Assembly (NCBI RefSeq): GCF_963678635.1
Contig: NC_087063.1
Location: forward strand, 36,678,540 to 36,742,539
Reading direction: 5' to 3'
From: Symsagittifera roscoffensis
Lineage: Eukaryota > Xenacoelomorpha > Acoela > Convolutidae
DNA length: 64,000 bases
Shown: piece after piece, positions 43,801-55,900 of the stretch
Numbering within the stretch: the first letter of the stretch is position 1
How the letters are laid out: each line of letters starts with the position of its first letter
Notes under the pieces: generated by a model
What the model saw: the letters and a program-made list of their open reading frames with translations, nothing else
What the model was told of the DNA's origin: nothing
The model's database searches: none
Translations under genes and position numbers: made by a program

Positions 43801-46800
43801 TGTGGATTCCGCTTATAATTTGCGGATTCTACTTGCATTTATGGATTCCACGACAGCTTAATTTTACTAAACACATCAATTATTATTTGGATATGGATTC
43901 CACAAACTGTTCCGTAAATTTGCTGCGGATTCCACAAATTGTGTTGCGGATTGGGTTGCCTGTTTTTGGAACGATTTTGAGCAATTAAGTGTTTTAGCTA
44001 TTTGTCCGTGGAATCCAAAACACCAAAGAAAATCAAAGAAAACGGTTGCGGATTCCGCGGCAATACTGTTTTTGTCCTGTTGCGGAATCCGCTCAAAATT
44101 CACATAATCTGAATCAGGGCCAATAAGGCTTCAATGCGATATCACACATGAGTCCTACGAGATTTTCTTGACGTAAGGGCGATTAATCATTCGGGAAAAA
44201 CAAACCCCCCTACGCCATAGTTCCTTCCCTCTTCGAGAGGTGGTCGGATTAAAAAGCGGACTGCGTACCTGTCAGTTTCGTTCAGTGGTCCAACTGAGTA
44301 TGACCAATCGTATGGAGATCCATCTAACATCCCAGACGTCACGTGATGCAGTTTGTAGTCGCCTCTTTGACACAAAAACTTCATGTAACTACTTGAATAT
44401 TAAAATGAATTTTAAAAAAAATCATAATTTTTAAATTGACGTCCCAAGTGGTTCCAGAGGATCCTCTACGTCAGAATCTGGCTGAAATACAAACTTGAAA
44501 CTTACACAATGATCGCTGATTCCCCGTACTCCTCATATATATTAACAAGCACCTCGTCCCTTGGCCCTCTCCGACCACCAAAATCCTCACTGGTCATTTC
44601 ACTCCACTGACTCATTCCATCTATATCATCCGGGAGGTTTTCTGGGTTACCACCTGCTCCTTCCAGCAGTGTGGGCAGCCAATCGGTGATGTGAAAGTAA
44701 TCAGAATACAGCTTGCCTGAAATCAAATTTCATTGTAATTTCCAAAATTCCAAGTTGTGTGAGAGCAATACTTCAGATTATTTGGTTCAACGGTTTATGT
44801 ACATAAAAAAAACTATGATCGCTATAATACCGAGCACAATATCATATATTATTACAAATTCCGTTCGTTCATAACGTGTACATTTGAATTTATCGAAACG
44901 TATTGTTCCTGCTAAGAAAAAAGTGTCGGAATACTTGTGCTCGGGTGGATTTTATTATGAATTCCTAAAAAGTAACGGAATATTTATGCTTGAGATAGCT
45001 TTTTAGACCAATTTCGGCGATGGGAACAAAAATATCCCAATGAAGAGAACGATTCCCTTAGTTCAAATTCAAAAACTGTCAATTTGACCAAGTTCCTTGA
45101 CTAATTTACGCGCCTTTTTGAAATTTATCGATCATACGAGCACGAATTAATAAACAGTTAACAGACAATTGGAACAGATCCAATGAACGCAAAGACACAG
45201 CAAAAAAAAACGAATAATGAATAACACTTTTTGATAAAATTAACTCAATTTGAGAAAACTCAATACTAGAAGCCGATCACGTTTTTTGTGACCTTTACAC
45301 TTTTCCTGTTCCATAGTGGAGTTAGCCTTCCTTTTATCAAACAAATTTTTTTTTAAATGGAGAATTGTTCTGAACTAAACTAAATCTAAATTAAATTGAG
45401 GCAGAAAATTGCTCACATTAATTCCAACTAATAGTAATTTATATTTCAGATTGGCAATTGAAGGAAAATAGCGTTCTTAGTTTATCAAAACTAAAATTTA
45501 GTTTATCTTTACCAAAAAATTATTCGGAACTAGTTAAGGAGCAGTCAAAACAAAACATTGATTCACTCTGAACGGCTTAAATGTCCTGGCCTCAAAATTA
45601 AAAAGATATTTCGACTGCGATCAATTTTAGGACAACGGCGAAGCAGAGCTTCGCACCACTTGTGATACATCACAAACAGATCATGGCAAGCTGGCCATTA
45701 GTAGTAGACAAAGAAAGTATTAGAAAAATATCGATAACTAGGCTTATTGAAATCTTCAGACGCTCTTCTCGATTGAAATTTATTTTGCGGGAAACCTATT
45801 GATTAAAACAATTGCTGGCAGTAAGCATGGGGAAAATATCAATCAACAAATCATCCGACAAAATTGGGAAGACGCCCGATAATTCGAAAACATCTGAAGT
45901 TGATTACTTCAAACTTTGCACATGAATTCAGCTTGCACATGGATAAAAGTATCCAATCCAGGGGCGGATTAAGGGGGGGGGGGCGGACGCCCCCCCCCCC
46001 CTCAGGGATTTGACCCCCTGCCGACCCAAAGGGTCCCCCCTTTGATACTTTTTCAGAAATCCATTTTTGGCCGACCGACCCTAAAATTTTAGGCGCCTTC
46101 GGCGCCAATACATGCTATTTTTGAGGGGGAGCGCGCGCCAAAAAAACGCATTATTTTTACAAAATTTTTCAAAAAGTGCCCAAAAACGGCTTTTTTGACT
46201 GTTTTTTCAAAAAAATTTGCCTGCGGCGCAGAAAATTTTTGCCAAAATAAGCGCAAAACAGTGCTTTAGGAGAGCGCGAAAAATAAAAATCAATTTGGTC
46301 GACCTAAAAAAAAAAAAGGTCGTCAAAATTTTGGAAAATTTTTTGAAAATCCGCCCCCCCCCCCTCGAGAAAATCCTAGATCCGCCCCTGATCCAATCCC
46401 TTCAAGCGGCACTAAGTCGATAACGTGTTCGCCGAAACTTTTAAAACCGAATAATCCGCTCAGCGATAAAAAAAGGAAAGCAATAACAAGTCTTTGTTGG
46501 ATTGCAACAAACATAAACACTTATTTCATCACAAGCAAAGCGGAAGCTTCACAACAGTTGCTATACAACACAAAGACAGCCTTGTAAATTAACAGACAGA
46601 TAATGCGGCGGAAGCAAGTCAGTCGAGAGAAAATTCTTTTTTAGAACGACCTACAAAAAATTGCAGACGCAAGTTGAGCCGAAGACAAAATGATTTCATA
46701 AAAAATTTAAGATAAAAAACTTCGAAATTCGAAGTTTTTACGCCCTATATTTTAAAACGCAAACAAAACAATCTAATTTTGCATTTCAAGTGACAAAAAA

Positions 46801-49800
46801 TGGGGTGAGTAAGTCAATATAACATAAATCGAATCTCGTATTAAGTCCTACCCTCTGTTGGCAAGCTCGCAACACGTTGGCGCGACTGCGGCGGTCACTA
46901 TTTTGTTCATTATGTTTGTTGAACAAAAAACAATTCTCGGCCTGCCGGCTTGTTAAAACAATTATTAATTGGGACTGTTTTTCGGACTGTTTTGTATCGG
47001 ACTATTTTTTCGTTCATTTTCATACTTTTCCGGACTGTTTTGTATTGGACTGTTTTGTATGGGACTGTTTTGTACAGACACGTGAAAAAACAAGGTCGGG
47101 CGGGGTCTCGTACCCAAGATATTATGTTCAGCATTCGCATGCTTTACCTCTAAACATAAGGCCTGAATGGTGTCCGAATTGCATAAAATAGAGAGGTATA
47201 CATGCATACATTGACACTTTGTGGAAAAGAAAACAAAGTCCGGCCGAGATTCATGAAAAATTGTTAAATGAAAAGATCTAGTTCCCAATAACAAGACATT
47301 TGCTCTCGCATATGTAAAAATATGGGGGTTCGAATATTGCGAAACGGGATAATTGGTGCGCGCTATTCACCAGTTTTATATTAAAGCGTAGCGTGAGCGA
47401 AAAATTATTTCGGCTCATAAATCAATCAAAATTGGTCCAAATAACTGGGAAACATATCACTTCGCACTTCACCTTGCGTTACTGAAAGAATAGCAAAAAC
47501 AGAAATCTGGACTAATGGGAGAGAATTTTTTAAAAGTTTAGTACAACCCAGTTGTCTACTAAGATGAATAAAATCTACCTGATGGAATTCCAGGCCCCGA
47601 TACTATTGCGGGCGTTCTGACACCACCTTCGAAGTTGTTGCGCTTCGCTCCTCTCAAAGGATAATTTGACTGACCACACAGTGTACAAATTTGGCCGCCA
47701 TTGTCGGAGGCCACAACTATTATGGTATCATCATGAATTCCCTCTTGCTCCAGAACTGCTACCATACTTAAGAGGGATCAAATCAAACATGAGACAGTTA
47801 ATTTGATTCATGGAGCCAAAAAAATTTATTTCCCACCCCCGCCAATTTTGTTAGTTTTGTTGAAGGAAAAAACCATTTTGTGCAGTTCGCTTCAACTATA
47901 TATCTTTATTTTCATCATCTAGATACTAAAAAAACATATAACATTATGGCCCTTGCATATTCAAGTACATATATTATATATTGAATGGGTTTAACGTAAC
48001 ACTAAGAAGGAATGGACTAGTGTATATATGTTATCACTTCACTTCACTTAACCGCACCTTCCCACTGAGTCGTCCACTGCGGCCACCTGAGTGAGGTAGT
48101 CTCTCCTGGTGTCATTGTATACTCCGTGGAATCTGTGGATGAGTGATGTCTTGCCCTGGGTGGGACTATGGACCCCCCTGTGGGAGAGGTAGAGGAAGAA
48201 GGGCTTGGACTGGTCTCGCATCTCTATCATCTGAGCAACATGAAAACAGAATGCGGATTAAAGATTGTGAAAGTGCTGGGAAGACTATAATTGGAAGGCG
48301 GCGCTTTGCTGTAGACATCTCGCGTTTCAAGATTCCCGACCTTTCTCTGAAAAACCGAAAGTTAGCGTGAAAATTTTAAGCAAATTAGGTGAAAATTGGA
48401 AAAACTACTTAATCAGAAACTCAGCCGACAAAATCTGAAAAAAAACAACACGAATTCTAAGTGAAAAATGAATTATTTTTCAACTAAAATTCATACTAAA
48501 ACTTAGTTGGAACGCAAAACAAATCCATGTAGTCTGAGTTGTAAATATCACACTGTACTAGGAAATACACGTAATACAAGTAAAAATCATTTAAATAAAA
48601 CCAAAAATGAGCCGAAAAAAATTAGAATAAAACCACAAATTCAAAAACATAGCGAACAGACAGCTAGGAAAGAGTCAATGGACGCAGCTAACGTAAAAAA
48701 AACACTGACTTGACTCTTTTTTTTAACAAAAAAATCAACTAATAACTTCAAAGGAAAAATAGAAGACTATAAAGCTCATTGAATTTCTAGGACAAAGCAT
48801 GATTGAAACTTATATGATTGAATTGACCCAATTTGACAAAACTATCAATAGATTAACTTTTTATTCCGCTGAGAAATCTGTATATTAAAACTTTCGAAAC
48901 AGGAAGTCGACCACATTTTTCGTGACCTTTACATTTTTGCGCTCGATACTGGAGTTTGCCTTTATTTTAACAAAAAAATGAAGCGATCTTTAAAAAAAAC
49001 ACGATTATGGGAAGCACGAACAATCTGTACGATAAATCGTCAAAACCGCTGATGAGCCCTGTAGTGGTTTCTGATGAAAAGTATTATTTATTCAGAGCCC
49101 TACAACGCAATGGATTTATGTTGGACTGAAGTAACTAATTAGAAAAAAAGGAAAATACGCAACGATCAGTAGATTCAATGATTGCTAGAAGGATATCACC
49201 AGAGAGCTAAGCGTGCTATATTACAGTCATCGACGTTTCACGTTCCGAAAAAAAACATGAGTGAGGATGGCCTCCATCCTAACCCGTCTAACATAAGGGA
49301 GCGAGCGGCTGATTTTAAAACGGACTTCCAGAAAAAGGAGTGATATTCATAAGTTTTTGATAAGTAATCAAGTCCAGGTAAGGATCTGAGATTTTAATGG
49401 TTTTAGAGGTTTCCATCAGACGGTATATAACTAGTAAGTTAGCACCACGAAACACCAGGCCTAGATTAAGGCCGATTATTTACCAATTCAGGCTCAGATT
49501 GAAGAGTCGAAGAATAAAAAAAAAACACGGCAATTTTCCGAAGCAGAATTTTTCATCCGCCAGTTACCAAAACTCAAAATATTAATTTGACGAGCTTAAA
49601 ACTAACTTTTTCGGGCTTCAATTTTAAATTTCTCCTATTTAATCAGATTTGAGCCTGCTAGCTTGCTTTATTCGCTCGAACAAAGACAAAAAATCAAAAA
49701 TTTGCAACCGGTTTTTCTCAACACTGGGAAAACTTTTTCGAAACATTGTAATGTCGTTCTTATCACGGTTGGCGCAGCGAAAGGCAGCCATAGAGGCGAC

Positions 49801-52800
49801 ATGGCAACGGCAGATACTCTTGGTGGCTAATGGGGACCAGTCACCGAGAGCTTCAGCGGATAGAGGAATGAAAGTGACACCTACCTCATAGCAGGCTGAG
49901 GCATGTTTGGCAACCTTTTGGTCGTCAGAAATTTTAAGTGCGTAACCGGCAGAAGTTCCAGCATGGGAGAGGGTGGCAGGTTGCAGGGAACTTATAACGG
50001 TGACTTCCAGAGCGACGGGACGACCACGAGACTAGCAAGGTAGGAAAATGTCGCCTGAACGAGAACAAGGACGGGTTTTGACAAGGACTGGAGAAAGGGC
50101 GGCTTAGGAGGCAAGGTTGTAAATAGTGTCGCGTAAACGGTCGCTGCGGTGGATGCGGTCACCATCGGAGGAACAGGCGAGGGCGTGGTCGCTGAAGACA
50201 TCCAAGCTCTTGGAGCAATTATGGCATGAGGACTCTTCGCTTAAGAGAGGTATGCCTAGTCGGAAACACAAGGCGACTCTGAACTCAGCGGCAGACAAGG
50301 AGAGACCGAGTGCCTTCAACGGGACAGCCGGAATCCAGTCGCCACTATTGGCCAGAGAACAGGACAACAACCTTGCCTTTTCTCACTCCGTGGTAGCCGA
50401 AGCAGACACTCACGCCAGCTGGCGCCACTGACGATGTCGGTGAGCTTGGTTTGAGCTTTGGGGGCGAAAGAACATCGGACAGACTGAATAGTGGTTCGTG
50501 GCCTTGGAGCGCGGAGACACAATTCTGCACAGAGCCGAGGCTTGCTGGGAGGGGTTGGTTATGATCTGGTTAGCGAGGGTCTTGGTGTCGACATAACTGC
50601 CTAGAAACGCGGGATTGCAGAGCTTGGAGACGATGGGCAGCACAATGCCTCCCTTCGAAAACCGGTTTTTGCTTCAAGAGCACTGTGGACAGCGCTGTAG
50701 AAATCTGAGAGGGGCGAGGAGAGGGAGCTGGGGTCGCAGGTCCAAAGGCTGAAGATGATCTTCGGAAGTGCAGCGCAGCTGCGAAGAAGGTGGAGCTCCA
50801 ACTAGGGGTCTTCGAGCAAGCGAACAGACTTCATGAGTTCCTTGCACTTCTCGACACCTTAGGAAACATCCACTGAACAAACTCTTGGTTGTCGGAAACT
50901 GGAGCGCCGAATAAAACAAAAATAAAAAAACTAAAACACACCCGAATACTAAGTTCCTCCCCTTTTTTCAATGGTCGGAACAAAAAACAAAAAAATTATT
51001 ACGGCCTATAAAGGAGTCTCTACTACGTTCGTCGACTCTTAATTACCTTTGCGATGCACGTTTTGCCAATCAAAAACTCCAAATGTGCAAAGATCATCAA
51101 TCTTGAACAACAAATTTGGAAAATATTGTTTGACCGCAGGTTCAAAATGGACTTTAAACATTTGAATTCTGGCAAATTGATTTACGATCCGAGCATGCTG
51201 TGTGAACAAATCAGTAGCATAGTCTCCGTACAGGTCCCACATGGGTTCCGAGTAGTTGCACCCCATATCCCAGTGCATGTCTAATCCCCAGAAGCCCTCA
51301 GTCTCTCTTGTGTGCATATAGTAGTCTATCCCACTTTCGTACATCCCTAGGAACGTATCGAAACCACGTCTGGTTGGCAAGTAGGGTTCTTGGAAATACC
51401 CTGGAACAACATTAAACCAATTGAGTAACGACATAAAAGAGCAGAGTAAAACAGAAAGCTGCAAACAATAAAAACATTGGCAAAACATTGACAAACAGTA
51501 AAAACATTGGCAAGGAAAATGAAATTTCATGGCCCGAGAAAGGAAACCAATGCAGAACAAGACTGCTCCTATATCAGGTCAACGCCCTGAATGTTCCGAC
51601 AGCCCCTTAATCCATGTCGAGAAGTTTTTGGGAAGAGAAAATATTGAAAAGCTATACACTTTGGATAATATCAAAGATCAAGTGTGAAAGTTTGAGTCAT
51701 AAAAAAGCGGGATAATTCGCATTACGTTTTTCCGTACTATGAATGCAACCTTCAAATCGCACATAAATTGGTCCAGCGGATAGCCAAATGGGCAATTTTC
51801 AAACTCCATAAACTTTGCAAAAACTTGGAAGTAAAATATCTTTTTACATTTGATTTCAGGGACTCGATATCTTCAATGGGGAACAAAATTTTCATGTTGA
51901 AAACTATTATTTCGATCGCCAAAAACTGACTGAATAAAAACAATCACACCAAGCATAAAAATTTAGTTTTCTTTGAAAATCAGAACATTAATTTTGCCTT
52001 TCTGTTTCATTGGTAGGAAGCTGCAGACAACTTCGCACAATCGACCGCAAGCTGTTGTTTGTATCAAAGTAAGTTTTGGTCATCATCAATTTTCTCCATC
52101 ATTTTCTTTAGAACCTCAATCACGATGGACTTACCAACATGCCACTTTCCGACCGCGTGAGTGTCGTATCCGATATCCTTAAAGTATTCGGGCATGAATC
52201 GCTCGTCCAAGGACACCCCAGCTGGAACGGCTCCTTCTATGACCCCGTCCTGCAGCCCAATGTTGATCGCATATTTGGAGGTCATCAGGGCACCCCTGGA
52301 CGGACTGCACACTGGTTGGGTGTAGTGGCGGTGCAGCACTGTACCATACTAGTCAAAACAAGGACCGTCAATAATAATATATTATCTACTGGTGGTTCGA
52401 CTACTACCTTTGAAAGCATATTTGTATCGCATGAGTTAATATTTTTCCAGTTTCATCATGCCACAAAGCATCAGATATTGGTATTTTGCGGTAATTCGGA
52501 GAAAGTGGGAATGAAATTTGTATGTGTTCTTTCTATGCACAATTAGGGTGCACGTACAAAACAGTCCCAAGCGAAACAGTCCCATACAAAGCAGCAAAAA
52601 AAGTCCTAAAAAAGTAGTCCCATACAAAACAGTCCAAAACCATTTGAGTTTTTGACGCTGATCGTTTGGCGCTGATAGCGATGATTTGCACTTTGGAACA
52701 TCAAAGATGAGCGTAGTTGAAGAACTAAATTTAGAACAAAAACTCAGATCTAAATCAAAGGCCTCATGGTATAATGGTTAAAGCGTAAGCCTCAAACTCT

Positions 52801-52927
52801 AGAAATCTAAGGATCGAATTAACGGCCACAGAAAAATGGACTCAAACTTAGAAAGTTGGGTGAGGAGGAAAAGAAATCAAAACCTTGTATGTATCCAATA
52901 TTTTGCCAGTTTCAAATCGACCCTAGC

Positions 52928-52982
<55 letters not shown>

Positions 52983-55900
52983 TTCCTTCCGCCTTGTCCC
53001 AGTCTACTGAGGTCGGCGGGGAGCCCCTGAATTGCCGAGCGCCATGATTCCCGTTTGAGGGTGTCTTCTTTCCTGAGCCGGCGTGTTTTCATCAAGCTCT
53101 CCACTTCACATATCCAAGTTTTCTTTGGGTCTCTTTCCTTCCACTTCCAGGTCGAGTGCCAGACGAAACGGGTCTGCGGTATCTCTTCGCATAACATGAC
53201 CGGACCATCTCAATTGACTGGTCTCAACCACACTGAGCACAGGGCAATCGATATTCAAACGCCCAAAAAGTTGCCCGGTTGGCACACGGTCCGCTAGAGA
53301 GACTCCACACATCATTCGCACCATGCGTCGTTCAGTAGACGTGATGCGTTGTTTAGCGAACGCATTTAGTGTCCATGCTTCACATGAGTACACAAGGACT
53401 GTATCCTGTCAGTTACAGTGACTTCCATATCACCACTTGCATCTATGCAATGGCCAAGATAGGTGAATTTGCAGATTTGCTCGAGTTCCCCAAAGTCTTC
53501 TTCAGTGCGAGGCTGAGTGTCCTGACAGCCTGTGCACGCTGAGAATTGAAAAAATTCAGTGAATTTGACTAACTTCCCGCGCAGCCCAGAGCAACGCCTA
53601 TGCACCCACTTTTTGCATATGGTGCACATGATGGAGTTAGCACCAAATCGCTTGCCACAAACACTGCAGGGGTCGAGTGCAGTAATGGTCTTCGACATCA
53701 CTGGCATACTAAGAGCTTTAGTTTTACCAACGTTCACTTTCAGGCCTTTGCGCTCCATTGCTGTTTTCCAGTCGTGATACTTTGCAAGCACCTCTTCGAC
53801 TGTTTCACCCGGAAGTGCAATATCATCTGCGTACAATAGCTCCATGATGTCATTTCTTCGCATCGACTCGGTGACGTACTGCATGACTGCTATGAATAAC
53901 AGAGGGCTCAGGATAGAACCTTGATGGACTCCCACTGTGACTTCAATCTTCAGACATTTCACCGTCCACAAGTACCGCTGTTCGTGTAACCAGTATACAT
54001 AGCCACAACTACCTGCACTTGTAGCTCTGGAACTCCTTGGTACCGCAGTGCCTCAATGATTGTCCGCGGGACACGGTCGAATGCCTTCTCCAAATCAATG
54101 AAGATCCAATGTAGCTTCTTTCTTTTCGCCAAGTACTTCTCGCAAATTTGCCTTGTTACGAAGATCGCATCTACTGGCCCTCTTCCGGGCATGAATCCAA
54201 ACTGTGTATCAGCTATTCGGATTAGCTTCCGGAGACGAGTTTCTAATCACTTCTCAACAATCTTCAAATCGAGACCCTAGCTCAATTTTGGAAAATCAAG
54301 GAAATTAATCGAACTTGGAAAAACTTTTTGCTTGGCAATACGGAATAAATTTATAACAAAATAAAAATATGTTCATAATTTAATATTATCAGTACACCCC
54401 CTCAGAGACCCAATGATAACGTCAGATTGATATGCCTTAATCATAGTCATTAAATTTTTACCGAGATTTTGGTATTTAATTTTTTTAAGTCTAGCTATTT
54501 TTTGTCCTGTATACATTTTTCCCAATTAAATGTCGTTATTTTTCTGTTCAGCCTTGAGCTTCCGGATGAGTTTTGGAAAGGCAGGGTGCTTGCTATTGAT
54601 TAACTTTACAAACTTGCTGTTCCAACCGTCTACAACGATGATGGTGCGAGGAAGTTCGTTTTATACTCTTTGATGGTAACTCCATTGCTCTTTGTCAAAT
54701 CTGGGCTTCTTTCGTCCTCGAAAAGTCAGTCTACTCATATCTGTCCTCCAAATAGTTGTAAATTCGATGAATTTCATCGGATGATAGAGCTTGCAGAACT
54801 CAGCAGGGACGTCTTCTACGGGTAGAAACGCTGTTGACAGAAGCAATCGATTAAGCTCACGAAGCTTAAGTTCATTGCTTTGACTCAAATCGAAAAAAAA
54901 CTTAATTTTAGCTCTCTGATGGGTAGCTGCCATTGAGTTTCGCATAGCTTTCTTCAAAATCAACTGTAACGTTTAGGGGACTCAACTTTTAACACATTGA
55001 GAAAGCGACAATAAGTTGATTCCTTTTTATCGGAAAGCAGAGCGTAAACGAGAGGTATAAGACATCCTCGAACAGAAGCGTGTATTTATAAACTTGGTAA
55101 AATGCACTCGGAGCAGTCAAAAACGTTCAATTGAAGAACCAATCATCTGACAGAACAAGCATCTCTAGCCCAGGTAAAGTGGCGAACACAGTAAGCTGAT
55201 CATCATCTTGGGCACCAGAATCGTATCAAAAAAACGGCTCCCAACGTGAGTTTTCTGTAGGGCCAGAGGTAATTCAAAGCCAGTCAGCAAAGTTGACTCT
55301 GCCATCTTTGGTCTTGTTTTGAAAGTTTATTTACAGCTGGTTAAATAAAAGAGTAACTTGGTAAATGAACAACTGTTTCCTGGGCTGCAAAAATAACCTG
55401 CCGTGGTGTTACATTCGAAACTGATGTTACAGCTTTAAGCGTTTTCCTGAACTTACTTTTTCGATATCAGCCGGATAGGGGAAGTGAAAGTGATCTTTAA
55501 CGATCTCAAATGAGTCCTTTTTTGCACGCACACGTCCATTGCAACTCCTTTATGCACAGTGCCAGGAAAGGAACAAATTGTCGGACAGTGTTCGGTGTTT
55601 ATTATATGCACACCCTTCATAAATTAGTAATTTTTATTTAAAAGAAAAAAATCTTTTGATAGTAAGTGAAGTGTTTCCACTGAGTGATGCCGTGTTCGCA
55701 AAAAGAAACAACTTAGGAAACCTGTATGTTTCAACTGGATTAAACAGAGTCAATTTTTCAATTGTGTTTACTTCTATGTTTCGCGAATTATTGCTTTTAA
55801 TTAGTGGACGCTGCTGTTATCTAGGTAGGTTTATATTCTCTTCTATAATACCAACTATAACCCGGATTAGTTAATTTCAGAAAATTTAAATCCGAGCAAA

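Noticed and set aside
46877..47294. Several frames on both strands in sulfatase intron 5
   Set aside because: They cross the ggactgttttgta repeat cluster and differ only by frame.
52836..53047. Plus-strand frames with poly-His or poly-Ser
   Set aside because: They are translations of the (TCA)18 tail of the RTE-type insertion.
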